From the NCBI GenBank assembly GCA_009929175.1, contig SABC01000004.1:1-64000 (forward strand): DNA of 64,000 nucleotides, read 5' to 3'. Both the position numbers and the translations under genes were made by a program. Within the stretch, counting starts at the first letter, position 1; each line of letters opens with the position of its first letter. This DNA comes from Bacteroidia bacterium (GTDB lineage: Bacteria; Bacteroidota; Bacteroidia; Bacteroidales; UBA932). The notes under the pieces are model-generated. The model was given only the letters and a program-made list of their open reading frames with translations, was not told where the DNA came from and searched no databases. Of this stretch, positions 8,428-18,349 are shown in pieces.

Positions 8428-11400
8428 ATGGCATTTTTTACAGATGTGCTCAAAAAGTTTTTCGGCACAAAATCGGATAGGGATATTAAATTGATTCGCC
8501 CATACGTGGACAAGACGATCGCTGCCTACGATAGGATAGACAAATTGACCCACGATGAGCTGAGGACCGAAAGTTTCCGGATTAAAAAGATAATCACCGA
8601 CAGGATTGCTGCTGACGAAGAGAAAAAGAGGTCCCTTCGCGAACGTCTGGAAGATGTGATGATAGATGTGAAGGAAAAGGAGGAGTTGGCAACTGAAGTC
8701 GATAAACTCTCCAAAAAGATAGATGAGAATATTGAGGAAGTTCTCCTGGAGATATTACCCGATGCTTTTGCAATAATGAAGTCTACCGCGCGCCGTTTCA
8801 AGGAGAACGAAAAGGTTGTGGTAAAGGCTCTGGATTTTGACAGGGACCTTGCAGCAATGCAGGATTTCGTTTCCATTGAGGGAGATAACGCTGTATGGAG
8901 CAATAGTTGGGTTGCCGGCGGAAACAAGATTGTATGGGATATGGTCCATTACGATGTGCAGCTTATTGGTGGTGTTGCCCTCCACCAGGGCAAGATTGCC
9001 GAGATGGCGACGGGTGAGGGTAAGACCCTGGTAGCCACTCTGCCCGTATTCTTAAATGCTTTGGCCGGAAAGGGTGTTCATGTGGTGACTGTCAACGACT
9101 ATCTCTCCAAACGTGACTCGGAGTGGATGGGACCGCTATACCAGTTCCACGGATTAAAGGTGGATTGCCTGGACAGGCACCAACCTAACTCCGAAGCTCG
9201 TAAAAAGGCATACAGGGCAGATATCACTTTTGGAACAAACAACGAGTTCGGATTTGATTACCTGCGTGATAACATGGCAATCAATGCCGAAGACTTAGTC
9301 CAGAAAAAGCATCACTTTGCTATTGTGGATGAGGTTGACTCTGTGTTGATCGATGATGCAAGGACTCCGCTTATAATATCGGGTCCGGTACCTAAAGGGG
9401 ATGAACAGCAGTTCAACGAATACAAACCAATTGTTGAGAAGCTCTACAGTGCACAAAGAGCACTTGTTACCCAACTCCTCAATGAAGCTAAAACTAAGCT
9501 TAAGGAAGGGAACGAAGAGGAGGGCGGAAAGCTTTTACTCAGGGCCCACAAGGGACTTCCCCGCTATAACCCGCTTATTAAGTATTTGAGTGAGGCAGGC
9601 AGCAAGCAGATACTGATTAAAACCGAGAACTTCCATATGCAGGACAATAACAAACAGATGCATCTGATTACGGATGACCTCTTCTTTGTTATTGACGAAA
9701 AACAGCGTTCTGTAGAGCTGACCGATAAAGGTCATGAACTGATTGCAAAGAGTGTCAGTGACAACAAATTCTTTATTCTGCCCGATATTGGCACGGAGAT
9801 TTCCGAAATTGAAAAAAGTGATATATCTCCCGAAGAGAAGCTTGCAAAAAAAGATGCCCTTTTGAGTGATTATGCAGTAAAGAGTGAAAGGGTGCACACA
9901 GTCAATCAGTTACTTAAGGCATATACAATGTTCGAAAAGGATGTCGAGTACGTTGTAATGGATAACAAAATCAAGATTGTGGATGAACAGACCGGGCGTA
10001 TTCTGGAGGGGCGGAGATATTCAGACGGCCTCCACCAGGCAATCGAGGCCAAAGAGTCTGTTAAGATTGAGGCGGCTACTCAGACTTTTGCTACTATCAC
10101 CCTGCAAAACTACTTTAGGATGTACCACAAGCTTGCCGGTATGACCGGTACGGCTGAGACCGAAGCTGGTGAGTTCTGGTCAATTTACAAGCTGGATGTG
10201 GTGGTTATTCCAACCAACCGCCCTATAGTACGTAAGGATTTGGATGACTTGATATTCAAAACCAAGAGGGAAAAATACAATGCAGTTATCGATGAGATTG
10301 TTAAGTTAACCAAGGATGGAAGGCCTGTATTGGTTGGTACCACATCGGTAGAGGTTTCGGAGCTGTTAAGCAGGATGTTAAAACTCAGAGGTATTAAGCA
10401 TAATGTGCTAAACGCCAAACAACACGCAAGGGAGGCCGAGATTGTTGCAGAGGCGGGGCAACCGGGAGCTGTGACTATAGCAACCAACATGGCGGGACGT
10501 GGAACGGATATAAAATTGGGAAACGGAGTAAAGGAGGCCGGCGGACTGGCAATCATTGGTACGGAAAGACACGATTCCCGAAGGGTGGACAGGCAGTTAA
10601 GGGGACGTGCAGGACGTCAGGGAGACCCTGGTTCTTCAAGTTTTTATGTATCACTTGAGGATGACCTTATGCGCCTGTTTGGATCGGAGAGGATTGCAAA
10701 TATTGTTGACAGGATGGGTATGAAGGAGGGTGAGGTGCTCCAGCACTCCATGCTTTCCAAATCCATAGAGAGGGCCCAAAGAAAGGTAGAGGAGAATAAT
10801 TTTGGAATCAGGAAAAGGCTTCTGGAGTACGATGATGTCATGAATTCCCAAAGAGAGGTGATTTACACACGCAGGAGGAATGCTCTCTACGGGGAAAGGA
10901 TCGATGTGGATATCAGGAATATGATGACCGATTACACCGAATCACTTGTGAACTCTTCCCATGGTAATTTGTCTTTTGATGAGTTTTCTTATGAGACCAT
11001 AAGGCATCTCTCGATGGAGCCGGGAATCTCCGGTGAAGTTTACGAGAAGGAGAGTGCTGCAGAAGTTGCGGCAAAACTCCTGGAGAATGTACAAAACTCA
11101 CATAAACGAAGGGTGGATACCATGGTCAGTCAGGCTTGGCCAATTGTTAAACAGGTTTATGAAACCCAAAGTGCCACATACGACAATATTGCAATTCCGG
11201 TAGGTGACGGGAGCAAGATCATGCAAACCGTTGTAAACCTCAAAAAGGCTTATGATACCAAAGGGCTTGAGATTGCCAGGTCACTGAACAAAAGTATCAC
11301 CCTCATGATGATTGACGAATATTGGAAAGAGCATCTCAGGGATATGGATGACCTCAAACAATCTGTACAGAATGCAACCTACGAACAAAAGGATCCGTTA

Positions 11401-11715
11401 TTGATATACAAATTTGAGAGCTTTAAACTTTTTCAGGAGATGCTGGATAAAGTGAACAAGGATGTCCTGAGCTTCCTTCTGAAAGCACACATTCCTCTCA
11501 GGGATGTTCAAAACGATCCTTCCAGGCTAAGGCAGGAACAGAGGCGCAAGACGGACCTTTCCAATATGCAAACTTCCCGATCGGATCTGGTGACCTCTTC
11601 GGGGGAACCAAAATCCCAGGCTCCTGTACATGTTGAGAAGAGGGTTGGACGAAATGATCCATGTCCATGCGGGAGCGGGAAAAAATTCAAAAACTGCCAT
11701 GGTGCGGCAGAATAG
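8428..11715 (+). CDS. secA: Preprotein translocase ATPase SecA
   Basis: At 1095 residues this motor ATPase drives proteins through SecYEG. Visible elements are Walker A in [12 protein letters not shown] (about residue 193), the DEAD-box-like [16 protein letters not shown], the preprotein cross-linking region, [11 protein letters not shown], the [12 protein letters not shown] motif of the second NTPase fold, and a C-terminal zinc motif [14 protein letters not shown]. It is longer than E. coli SecA (901 residues). A charged insertion of roughly 100 residues around positions 340-440 accounts for much of this, a common feature of Bacteroidota SecA. It has its own promoter and is followed by lpdA after 41 bases. 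Confidence 0.98.
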   Translation: MAFFTDVLKKFFGTKSDRDIKLIRPYVDKTIAAYDRIDKLTHDELRTESFRIKKIITDRIAADEEKKRSLRERLEDVMIDVKEKEELATEVDKLSKKIDENIEEVLLEILPDAFAIMKSTARRFKENEKVVVKALDFDRDLAAMQDFVSIEGDNAVWSNSWVAGGNKIVWDMVHYDVQLIGGVALHQGKIAEMATGEGKTLVATLPVFLNALAGKGVHVVTVNDYLSKRDSEWMGPLYQFHGLKVDCLDRHQPNSEARKKAYRADITFGTNNEFGFDYLRDNMAINAEDLVQKKHHFAIVDEVDSVLIDDARTPLIISGPVPKGDEQQFNEYKPIVEKLYSAQRALVTQLLNEAKTKLKEGNEEEGGKLLLRAHKGLPRYNPLIKYLSEAGSKQILIKTENFHMQDNNKQMHLITDDLFFVIDEKQRSVELTDKGHELIAKSVSDNKFFILPDIGTEISEIEKSDISPEEKLAKKDALLSDYAVKSERVHTVNQLLKAYTMFEKDVEYVVMDNKIKIVDEQTGRILEGRRYSDGLHQAIEAKESVKIEAATQTFATITLQNYFRMYHKLAGMTGTAETEAGEFWSIYKLDVVVIPTNRPIVRKDLDDLIFKTKREKYNAVIDEIVKLTKDGRPVLVGTTSVEVSELLSRMLKLRGIKHNVLNAKQHAREAEIVAEAGQPGAVTIATNMAGRGTDIKLGNGVKEAGGLAIIGTERHDSRRVDRQLRGRAGRQGDPGSSSFYVSLEDDLMRLFGSERIANIVDRMGMKEGEVLQHSMLSKSIERAQRKVEENNFGIRKRLLEYDDVMNSQREVIYTRRRNALYGERIDVDIRNMMTDYTESLVNSSHGNLSFDEFSYETIRHLSMEPGISGEVYEKESAAEVAAKLLENVQNSHKRRVDTMVSQAWPIVKQVYETQSATYDNIAIPVGDGSKIMQTVVNLKKAYDTKGLEIARSLNKSITLMMIDEYWKEHLRDMDDLKQSVQNATYEQKDPLLIYKFESFKLFQEMLDKVNKDVLSFLLKAHIPLRDVQNDPSRLRQEQRRKTDLSNMQTSRSDLVTSSGEPKSQAPVHVEKRVGRNDPCPCGSGKKFKNCHGAAE

Positions 11716-11723
11716 TTTCAACC

Positions 11724-11739
11724 ATGTGAGTATTCACAT
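11724..11739. repeat. Small palindrome between secA and lpdA
   Basis: ATGTGA-GTAT-TCACAT is a 6-base inverted repeat with a 4-base centre, 17 bases before the lpdA start. It lacks a downstream T run on the plus strand, so it is not a terminator for secA. A Crp/Fnr-type operator is possible, but the spacing is two bases short of the usual TGTGA-N6-TCACA. Confidence 0.35.
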
Positions 11740-11756
11740 TAAAAAAAATGTAAATT

Positions 11757-13145
11757 ATGTATGATGTATTGATAATAGGCTCAGGACCCGGAGGATATGT
11801 TGCAGCAATAAGGGCAGCACAATTAGGTTTGAGCACTGCCGTAATCGAAAAATCAGAACTGGGCGGCGTATGCCTCAATTGGGGGTGTATCCCAACAAAA
11901 GCCCTTTTAAAAAGTGCCCAGGCGATGCACTATGCAAAAAACTTCAAGGATTATGGTTTCACAATAGAGGGAGATGTAAAACCCGATATCAAAGCAATTG
12001 TAGAGAGAAGCCGTGGAGTTGCTGCCGGTATGAGCCGTGGGATAGAGTACCTTTTCAAGAAAAACGAGGTGAATGTGATCAACGGTTTTGGCAAAATCAT
12101 AGCAAAAGGGGAGGTAGAGGTTACCTCCGTCGACGGAACCAAAGAGATATACAAAGCCAGGAACATCATAATTGCAACAGGCTCCAGGGCCAATTCCCTG
12201 CCCTTTGCTCCCATAGACGGGAAGAAGATAATATCGTACCGTCAGGCACTTGTTCCTGAGTCAATACCTACATCTATTGCAGTGATAGGATCAGGAGCAA
12301 TAGGCAGCGAGTTTGCTTTTTTCTACAAATCCCTGGGTTCCCAAGTCTACCTTATTGAGTATTTACCATCCATTGTTCCGATGGAAGATGATGAGGTCTC
12401 GGCTCAGTTGAGCCGCTCTTTCCGTAAGATGGGTATGAAGGTGATGACCTCTGCACAGGTTAAGAGTATTGATACCAAGGGAGAAAATTGCAGACTTACA
12501 ATTGAAACCAAAAAGGGGGAGGAGGTGATTGAGACCCAAATGGTCCTCTCTGCAGTCGGGGTTGTTGCCAATATTGAAAATATCGGCATAGAAGAGCTCA
12601 ATATAGCAACTGAAAAAGGGAAAATCAAAGTAGATAACTATTATTCTACTTCAGTAGAAGGTATTTATGCAATCGGAGATGTGATTGCTACACCAGCCCT
12701 TGCACACGTAGCGTCGGCAGAGGCAATTGTTTGCGTGGAGCGTATAGCCGGTCACAACCCCAAACCTTTGAACTATACTAATATACCTGCTTGCACCTAC
12801 ACCTCCCCGGAAATTGCATCGGTAGGAAGTACCGAGAGAGCTTTGAAGGAGAGTGGTACCGATTATAAAGTAGGCAAGTTTCCTTTTACTGCATCAGGAA
12901 AGGCGACTACATCGGGTGAAAGGGACGGGTTTGTCAAACTCCTGACAGATCCTGTAAGCGACAAGATACTTGGTGCACACCTTATTGGCGCAAATGTCAC
13001 CGAGATGCTTTCGGGAATCGTAACAGCACGCACAATGGGTGCAACTGCAAAGGATATCATGGGTTCCATCCATCCTCATCCAACCATGAGTGAAGCCATT
13101 ATGGAGGCTGCAGCCGCCTCCCACGGCGAAGTTATTCACATTTAA
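11757..13145 (+). CDS. lpdA: Dihydrolipoyl dehydrogenase (E3)
   Basis: This 462-residue flavoprotein reoxidises dihydrolipoamide with NAD+. The N-terminal FAD fingerprint is LIIGSGPGGYVAA (about residues 5-17). The redox disulfide is Cys39 and Cys44 in GGVCLNWGCIPTKALL. The NAD-binding fingerprint is VIGSGAIGSEFA (about 178-189), the second FAD motif is YAIGDV, and the C-terminal His-Glu pair lies in HPHPTMSEAIMEA. No E1, E2 or glycine-cleavage genes are nearby, so the partner complex cannot be told from this window. A bactofilin gene follows after 11 bases and is probably co-transcribed. Confidence 0.95.
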   Translation: MYDVLIIGSGPGGYVAAIRAAQLGLSTAVIEKSELGGVCLNWGCIPTKALLKSAQAMHYAKNFKDYGFTIEGDVKPDIKAIVERSRGVAAGMSRGIEYLFKKNEVNVINGFGKIIAKGEVEVTSVDGTKEIYKARNIIIATGSRANSLPFAPIDGKKIISYRQALVPESIPTSIAVIGSGAIGSEFAFFYKSLGSQVYLIEYLPSIVPMEDDEVSAQLSRSFRKMGMKVMTSAQVKSIDTKGENCRLTIETKKGEEVIETQMVLSAVGVVANIENIGIEELNIATEKGKIKVDNYYSTSVEGIYAIGDVIATPALAHVASAEAIVCVERIAGHNPKPLNYTNIPACTYTSPEIASVGSTERALKESGTDYKVGKFPFTASGKATTSGERDGFVKLLTDPVSDKILGAHLIGANVTEMLSGIVTARTMGATAKDIMGSIHPHPTMSEAIMEAAAASHGEVIHI

Positions 13146-13156
13146 CAACAAGAGGT

Positions 13157-13558
13157 ATGTCTAAGAACGAAGTTACAACCCAGGTAAATGATGTAAACAG
13201 GATCTCTTCGGGGACGGAATTTCACGGAGTACTAAATTCTAATGCCGATATCAGGATTGATGGTTTTTTTGAAGGTAAAATAACCACTACAGGCAAACTG
13301 GTGATAGGAGACTCCGCCAGGATGGTGGGAGAGGCCATTGCGAAAAGCTGTGACATTTGGGGGGAGATGGAGGGCAAGGTCCTTCTAAAGGAGTTCTTTG
13401 GCCTTAGGAAAACCGGGACATTCAAAGGAAAGGTCGCTTGTCATAAAGTGTTTATCGAAGATGGCGGTTACTTTAACGGTAGTTGCAAGATAATCACTCC
13501 GGAAGAGTTTGAAGGTAGTATCAAAGCCTTAGAAAATGACGGCAAGGAGATTTTTTAG
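13157..13558 (+). CDS. Bactofilin family cytoskeletal protein
   Basis: This 133-residue protein (DUF583/bactofilin) has the short-strand, glycine-rich repeat of a right-handed beta-helix: GTEFHGVLNSNADIRIDGFFEGKI, then TGKLVIGDSARMVGEAIAKS, GEMEGKVLLKEFFGLRKTGTFKGKV and so on. The flanking N-terminal (about 15 residues) and C-terminal tails are short and polar. Bactofilins polymerise without nucleotide and act in cell shape, wall growth or positioning. It ends at a bidirectional terminator shared with the actin-like gene on the other strand. Confidence 0.92.
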   Translation: MSKNEVTTQVNDVNRISSGTEFHGVLNSNADIRIDGFFEGKITTTGKLVIGDSARMVGEAIAKSCDIWGEMEGKVLLKEFFGLRKTGTFKGKVACHKVFIEDGGYFNGSCKIITPEEFEGSIKALENDGKEIF

Positions 13559-13570
13559 TTTTGTAATTAC

Positions 13571-13607
13571 AAAAAAAAGGCTGCAGTTTTTATTGCAGCC
13601 TTTTTTT
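13571..13607. terminator. Bidirectional intrinsic terminator
   Basis: GGCTGCA (13579-13585) and TGCAGCC (13594-13600) form a perfect stem with an 8-base loop. An A run precedes it and a T run follows, so it can end both the bactofilin transcript (plus) and the actin-like transcript (minus). Confidence 0.9.
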
Positions 13608-13621
13608 ATGGAATATTCAGA

Positions 13622-14713
13622 CTATTCGGCAGTTGATTTATGGTATACAGCTACCGATGTATTGGCGTTTCCTATGTCTATGCCAAGGTAAGCAGGTTTG
13701 TCCGGGTTTTCAGTAGAGAAGACTCCGTCTTTTTCGTTGACAGAATGGTTTAACTTAGAGTAAAGGGCATAACCGGTTGACGCGCATTTCTCGGGGTTTT
13801 CAAATACTGTGATATTCAAAAGTTCTCCAAACTCCTTGCGGAACATCTCAAGAAGGTCTTTGTGGTTGGCTCCGCCACCGGCAAGGACAAGCTTGTCCAC
13901 TGATTCAAAATCCTGGTCCGAAATGTAACGCCTGATAGCAGGAGATACAACGTTGTTGTAATACATTTCCAAAGACATCTTCTTTTCATTGGAGAAATCC
14001 CTCCTTTTGCGGTTCACATACATGAATCCTTTGGTAAAGAGGTGGTCCACCTGGTGTTCTGTGCGCATAGAAAGGTATGTGTGCTTGGATAACTCCTGGG
14101 AGAAGAGGTTTACAGCGTAACTTATGCCATGAGTACTGAAAAGTGTTCGTACCGACAGGCCTTCGGGTGTACTGACAGCTCCTTCGCATGTTCCGTAACC
14201 AAGACTGATAATAAGGAAATTACCTCCTAAAGGGTTTTCGCCTTTGCGGACAGCCGTATCGCAGCCAACCAGCTCCGGTATAATATTTACTTCGCTGATT
14301 GATACTATCCTCTGTTCGGATGTCAAAATACCATCGTCACTTGATTTGAAGTATGAAATGATTTTCTCATCCTTCAGGTAGTGCTCGGCGGCTTCTTTGT
14401 TGAACTGATAAGTTGCATAGGGAAATCCGGTTGTGATTATCATCTTTGGGATCCAACCGTTCTTAACCTCAGACTGCAATGCATTGTTTGCCACTACCAG
14501 GGCAGCTTGCGTGATTATTTTGTAGTCAAGGTCTTCCGGCATAGGATTTATGAACTTATGAGGGGATACCCCATCATTAAGGGCATGGAGACCAACAAGG
14601 TAGTCCACTCCTTCGAATTTCAATTTTGAGAAACCAAGTATCGGATCATTGCTGGTAGCAAAATCCCTTAACGTTGATTCGTACACGCTTGGAAAAGAAT
14701 ATGTTTTTATCAT
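13622..14713 (-). CDS. Actin-like ATPase (ParM/Alp type) with C-terminal phosphate-1 motif; apparent circular permutation
   Basis: This 363-residue protein has all the ATP-site motifs of the actin/Hsp70/sugar-kinase fold, but in rotated order. From the N-terminus: FPSV (7-10), VDYLVGLHAL (36-45), ITTGFPYATYQF (93-104), a phosphate-2-like FLIISLGYGTCEGAV (166-180), the adenosine motif LVLAGGGANHKDL (275-287) and connect-2 ENPEKCASTGYAL (305-317). Only at the very end comes a phosphate-1 strand-turn-strand, YLGIDIGNANTSVAVYH (342-358), which in ParM, Alp and MreB opens the protein. The start at 14713 is firm: an in-frame TGA lies at 14731-14729 and a -7 box overlaps it, so no N-terminal copy is hidden upstream. 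The usual phosphate-2 Asp is Ser170. Cellular role unknown; filament formation is inference. Confidence 0.8.
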   Translation of the reverse strand: MIKTYSFPSVYESTLRDFATSNDPILGFSKLKFEGVDYLVGLHALNDGVSPHKFINPMPEDLDYKIITQAALVVANNALQSEVKNGWIPKMIITTGFPYATYQFNKEAAEHYLKDEKIISYFKSSDDGILTSEQRIVSISEVNIIPELVGCDTAVRKGENPLGGNFLIISLGYGTCEGAVSTPEGLSVRTLFSTHGISYAVNLFSQELSKHTYLSMRTEHQVDHLFTKGFMYVNRKRRDFSNEKKMSLEMYYNNVVSPAIRRYISDQDFESVDKLVLAGGGANHKDLLEMFRKEFGELLNITVFENPEKCASTGYALYSKLNHSVNEKDGVFSTENPDKPAYLGIDIGNANTSVAVYHKSTAE

Positions 14714-14729
14714 GATCAAATATTTTGTT

Positions 14730-14737
14730 CAAATGTA
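14730..14737 (-). promoter_or_regulatory. -7 promoter element of the actin-like gene
   Basis: The minus strand reads TACATTTG, matching TAnnTTTG, 16 bases before the ATG at 14713. It separates this gene from the glycosyltransferase gene upstream and fixes the N-terminus. Confidence 0.55.
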
Positions 14738-14763
14738 CAAAAAAAAGGAATAAACCAGCTAAA

Positions 14764-15717
14764 CTATATCCTTTTTTTTATCTTGTAATTATTTCTTTCA
14801 CTGCTGTTTCTGCTGACCAGTTCGGCAACAAACCCCGAAAGGAAGAGTTGCATACCTATAATTAGTGCAACGAGTGAAATGTAAAACAAAGGCTGGTCGG
14901 TTACCTGCCGGAAAGGAAGCCCTTTGGATTGAGTTGCTAACTTTTGGATTATAAGGTAGATAGAGATTACTGCACCAAAGAAAAATGTAAGGGAACCTAT
15001 CAGTCCGAAGAAGTGCATGGGCTTTTTGCCAAACCTGTTGAGAAACCACAACGACAGCAAATCGAGGAATCCGTTTACAAACCGGTCCATACCGAATTTG
15101 CTTTTGCCGAATTTGCGGGAGCGGTGTTTTACTACCTTCTCTCCAATACGGCTAAATCCTGCGTTTTTGCATAAATATGGGATATACCGGTGCATTTCGC
15201 CGTAAACCTCGATGTTTTTGACAACCTCGGCGCGGTATGCTTTGAGTCCGCAGTTCATGTCGTGAAGCTTGATGCCGGTAACACGCCTCGCAGTAGCATT
15301 GTAAATCTTTGAAGGAAGATTTTTACTTAAAAACCCGTCATGACGTTTCTTTTTCCAACCGGAAACAAGATCGTATCCCTCTTCACGAATCATTTTTATT
15401 AGTTGAGGAATCTCCTCCGGACTGTCCTGAAGGTCGGCATCCATCGTAATGACGATATCTCCGGAGGCTGCCTCAAAGCCACAGTAAAGCGCTGCAGATT
15501 TTCCGTAATTCCTGCGAAAACAAATACCCTTTACAGGATAGGATTTGGAAAGCTCCTCTATTGCATTCCATGAACCATCGGTACTTCCGTCATCCACCAT
15601 GATGATTTCATAGGAGAGGCCTTCTCCTTTAAGGGTTTCGGAAATCCAGGGTACAAGCTCTCTGAGGGATTCCTCTTCATTCAAAAGGGATATTACGATA
15701 GACAGATCCATTTCCAT
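14764..15717 (-). CDS. Polyprenyl-phosphate glycosyltransferase, GT2 family
   Basis: This 317-residue membrane-anchored glycosyltransferase has a GT-A domain (about residues 1-225) with VDDGSTDGSW (about 41-50), the DxD-type motif MDADLQDSPEEI (about 92-103) and the acceptor-side HRSRKFGKSKFG. Two C-terminal membrane helices follow (about 238-262 and 276-303). This is the dolichol-phosphate-mannose synthase / ArnC / GtrB arrangement, which loads a sugar from a nucleotide donor onto a polyprenyl phosphate. The sugar is not predictable. It lies 21 bases downstream of the DUF4199 gene, a pairing seen often in Bacteroidota. An alternative ATG lies two codons in, at 15711. Confidence 0.88.
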   Translation of the reverse strand: MEMDLSIVISLLNEEESLRELVPWISETLKGEGLSYEIIMVDDGSTDGSWNAIEELSKSYPVKGICFRRNYGKSAALYCGFEAASGDIVITMDADLQDSPEEIPQLIKMIREEGYDLVSGWKKKRHDGFLSKNLPSKIYNATARRVTGIKLHDMNCGLKAYRAEVVKNIEVYGEMHRYIPYLCKNAGFSRIGEKVVKHRSRKFGKSKFGMDRFVNGFLDLLSLWFLNRFGKKPMHFFGLIGSLTFFFGAVISIYLIIQKLATQSKGLPFRQVTDQPLFYISLVALIIGMQLFLSGFVAELVSRNSSERNNYKIKKRI

Positions 15718-15738
15718 TACTGTGCTGGTGATTCAAGT

Positions 15739-16254
15739 TTAAATATTTTCGTTTTCCTGTTCCATGAAGGGGGTAGCAGTTTTTGTGTAGTTGGCCATGA
15801 TTGCAGAGGCAATCATACCTATTATTGTGTAATATACAAGCGTGACCCCGAGAACAAGGTGGGGAAGTATTCCCTCAATTTTTTCCAGCATATCAACCGA
15901 ATCAGGGTTGGAACTTGCCATCATTTCCATCGCTACTGACATCTGTTCTGCCACCATGTCCGGGAAAATTACAGCATAATGTAAAAACATATAGCAAGCG
16001 CAAATTAGTGAAGAGAAAAAAGCAACCATAGTTCCGTACCGGAAACCGTCGCCGTAAGTAAAAGATTCGGATAACCTTGAGTGCTCCTTTAAAAAATAGT
16101 AAAGCAGCCAGATACTGCCGACTGTCTTGACAAGCCACAGGGCTATGTTTATTGCAGTCCCGGGGGTAAATACAGTTTGGACCAAGGTGATGATGATTGT
16201 AATCAGAGCCAGCAAGAAGCCACTTGTTGCAGCTGTTGTCCATTTGTTTTGCAT
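15739..16254 (-). CDS. DUF4199 family membrane protein
   Basis: This 171-residue protein has four predicted membrane helices (about residues 10-30, 38-56, 75-98 and 133-155). The short soluble loop between helices 3 and 4 contains Met-rich MSVAMEMM. The FTYGDGFRYGTMVAFFSSLI segment is typical of DUF4199 proteins of Bacteroidota. Function is unknown. Its place directly before the polyprenyl-phosphate glycosyltransferase suggests a shared membrane task such as glycolipid handling, which is inference. Confidence 0.8.
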   Translation of the reverse strand: MQNKWTTAATSGFLLALITIIITLVQTVFTPGTAINIALWLVKTVGSIWLLYYFLKEHSRLSESFTYGDGFRYGTMVAFFSSLICACYMFLHYAVIFPDMVAEQMSVAMEMMASSNPDSVDMLEKIEGILPHLVLGVTLVYYTIIGMIASAIMANYTKTATPFMEQENENI

Positions 16255-16296
16255 GATAGGTTAAGTTTGAGGATTAGTGGATTTGGAATAATCCAT

Positions 16297-16304
16297 CAAA
16301 TTTA
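16297..16304 (-). promoter_or_regulatory. -7 promoter element of the DUF4199-glycosyltransferase unit
   Basis: The minus strand reads TAAATTTG, matching TAnnTTTG, 42 bases before the DUF4199 start. Confidence 0.45.
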
Positions 16305-16353
16305 GTCAAAAATATCAATTGGTAAAAATTTAGATAATTCTGTAAATAATATT

Positions 16354-16361
16354 TACCTTTG
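16354..16361 (+). promoter_or_regulatory. -7 promoter element of thrS
   Basis: TACCTTTG matches TAnnTTTG and lies 26 bases before the chosen thrS ATG (14 before the alternative). Confidence 0.5.
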
Positions 16362-16387
16362 TGAGTTGATTAGAAATGAAGGACAAC

Positions 16388-18325
16388 ATGATTAATATTA
16401 CTTTCCCGGACGGCAGTGTCCGACAGTACCAAAAGGGGATTACCCCATTCGAAATTGCTAACTCCATCAGCCCGAGGCTGGCCTCTGAGGTGCTGGCGGC
16501 AACCGTAAACTCAAAGGTAACGGAGGTAAACCGCCCCATTAACTCCGACTCAACCTTGAAATTGCATAAATGGGAAGACCAGGAGGCAAAGAGTACTTTT
16601 TGGCACTCCTCTTCACATCTGATGGCTGAGGCTTTGGAGCAGTTGTTTCCCGGAATCAAATTCGGGATAGGGCCATCTATCGAGACTGGATTTTACTATG
16701 ATGTTGACAGCGGTGACCGCCAGTTGACAGAGTCCGATCTCAAACAAATTGAGGAGAAGATGCTGGAACTTGCAAGGGAAAAGCAAACCTTTGTGAGGAG
16801 GGAGGTAAGCAAGGAGGAGGCAATGGCCACCTATACACAAAAAGGTGATGAATACAAATGCGAACTAATCAATGACCTGGAAGACGGGACCATCTCCTTT
16901 TACACAAACGGAACCTTTACTGACCTCTGCAGGGGGCCTCACCTTGCCGACACTTCGGTGATCAAGGCTGTAAAGCTAACCTCCATTGCAGGAGCTTACT
17001 GGAGAGGAAACGAAAACAACAAGATGCTTACCCGCATTTATGGAGTGACTTTTCCCCAAAAGAAACTTTTGGACGAATATTTGGTAATGCTGGAAGAGGC
17101 CAAGAAGAGGGACCACAGGAAAGTAGGCAAGGAGCTGGAACTTTTTGCTTTTTCACAAAGGGTAGGGCAGGGGCTTCCGTTATGGTTGCCAAAAGGTGCA
17201 ATGCTGAGGGAAAGACTGGAGAATTTCCTCAAGGTACTGCAAAAAAAACATGGTTACCTGCCTGTCATTACTCCCCATATCGGACAAAAGGAACTTTACG
17301 TGACCTCCGGCCACTATGCAAAATACGGCAAGGATTCATTCCAGCCAATTCATACTCCTCAGGAGGGAGAAGAGTTTTTGCTCAAACCTATGAACTGCCC
17401 GCACCACTGCGAGATATACAAGACCAAACCCAGGTCATACAAAGATATGCCGCTCAGGTTGGCAGAGTTTGGTACCGTTTACCGTTACGAACAGAGCGGA
17501 GAGCTTCATGGACTTACCAGGGTAAGAGGCTTTACCCAGGACGATGCCCATATTTTTTGCCGTCCTGACCAGCTAAAGGAGGAGTTCATCAAGGTTATAG
17601 ATATTGTCTTGTATATATTCCGCACACTGGATTTCAAGGACTATACTGCCCAAATATCCCTGAGGGATCCCGAAAACAGGGAAAAGTACATTGGCTCCGA
17701 TGAAAACTGGGACAAAGCCGAAAAGGCGATTATCGAAGCTGCCAACGAAAAAGGTCTCAATACTGTTGTAGAGTTGGGAGAGGCAGCATTCTACGGACCA
17801 AAACTTGACTTTATGGTCAAGGACGCTATTGGAAGGAAGTGGCAGCTGGGTACCATACAGGTAGATTATAACCTTCCTGAGAGGTTTGAACTGGAGTACG
17901 TAGGGGCTGATGACAAAAAACACAGGCCGGTCATGATCCACAGGGCACCATTCGGATCCATGGAGAGGTTCGTGGCCGTGCTCATTGAACATACCGGGGG
18001 AAAGTTCCCGTTATGGCTCACTCCTGAGCAGGCCGTCATCCTCCCGATTAGTGAAAAATACAATGATTATGCAAAAAAAGTTGTAGAATTCCTCAATAAT
18101 AACGATATTCGCGCCTCAATTGACGACCGTAACGAAACTATAGGCAAGAAGATCAGGGAGAATGAACTTAAAAGAGTTCCATTCCTCCTCATTGTGGGTG
18201 AAAAAGAGATGGATGCCAACATGGTCTCTGTGAGGGTACAAGGAGAGGGAGACAAAGGACAGATGTCTGCAGCAGATTTTGCGTCAATGGTAGAAAACGA
18301 AATTAAAGAACAAATAAAGTATTAA
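16388..18325 (+). CDS. thrS: Threonyl-tRNA synthetase
   Basis: This 645-residue class II enzyme charges tRNA-Thr. The order is an N-terminal TGS domain ([17 protein letters not shown]), an editing domain with [17 protein letters not shown] and the metal-binding TDLCRGPHL, a catalytic domain with [12 protein letters not shown] and the motif 2 [32 protein letters not shown], and a C-terminal anticodon-binding domain from about residue 540. I chose the ATG at 16388 because relatives begin MIxITFPDG and AAGGA precedes it by a few bases. An in-frame ATG at 16376 adds four residues. infC follows after 24 bases. Confidence 0.98.
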   Translation: MINITFPDGSVRQYQKGITPFEIANSISPRLASEVLAATVNSKVTEVNRPINSDSTLKLHKWEDQEAKSTFWHSSSHLMAEALEQLFPGIKFGIGPSIETGFYYDVDSGDRQLTESDLKQIEEKMLELAREKQTFVRREVSKEEAMATYTQKGDEYKCELINDLEDGTISFYTNGTFTDLCRGPHLADTSVIKAVKLTSIAGAYWRGNENNKMLTRIYGVTFPQKKLLDEYLVMLEEAKKRDHRKVGKELELFAFSQRVGQGLPLWLPKGAMLRERLENFLKVLQKKHGYLPVITPHIGQKELYVTSGHYAKYGKDSFQPIHTPQEGEEFLLKPMNCPHHCEIYKTKPRSYKDMPLRLAEFGTVYRYEQSGELHGLTRVRGFTQDDAHIFCRPDQLKEEFIKVIDIVLYIFRTLDFKDYTAQISLRDPENREKYIGSDENWDKAEKAIIEAANEKGLNTVVELGEAAFYGPKLDFMVKDAIGRKWQLGTIQVDYNLPERFELEYVGADDKKHRPVMIHRAPFGSMERFVAVLIEHTGGKFPLWLTPEQAVILPISEKYNDYAKKVVEFLNNNDIRASIDDRNETIGKKIRENELKRVPFLLIVGEKEMDANMVSVRVQGEGDKGQMSAADFASMVENEIKEQIKY

Positions 18326-18336
18326 CTAAAATTTTT

Positions 18337-18342
18337 GGAGGA
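18337..18342 (+). promoter_or_regulatory. Strong Shine-Dalgarno of infC
   Basis: GGAGGA lies 7 bases before the ATC at 18350-18352. Strong Shine-Dalgarno sites are uncommon in Bacteroidota, and this one points to a non-AUG start of infC, because no ATG or GTG is at the right distance in any frame. Confidence 0.7.
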
Positions 18343-18349
18343 ATAACTT

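Noticed and set aside
13622-14713. The actin-like gene as a truncated or frameshifted ParM-type gene missing its N-terminus
   Set aside because: An in-frame stop and a -7 box lie immediately upstream, the missing motif is present at the C-terminus, and length (363) is that of a complete protein.
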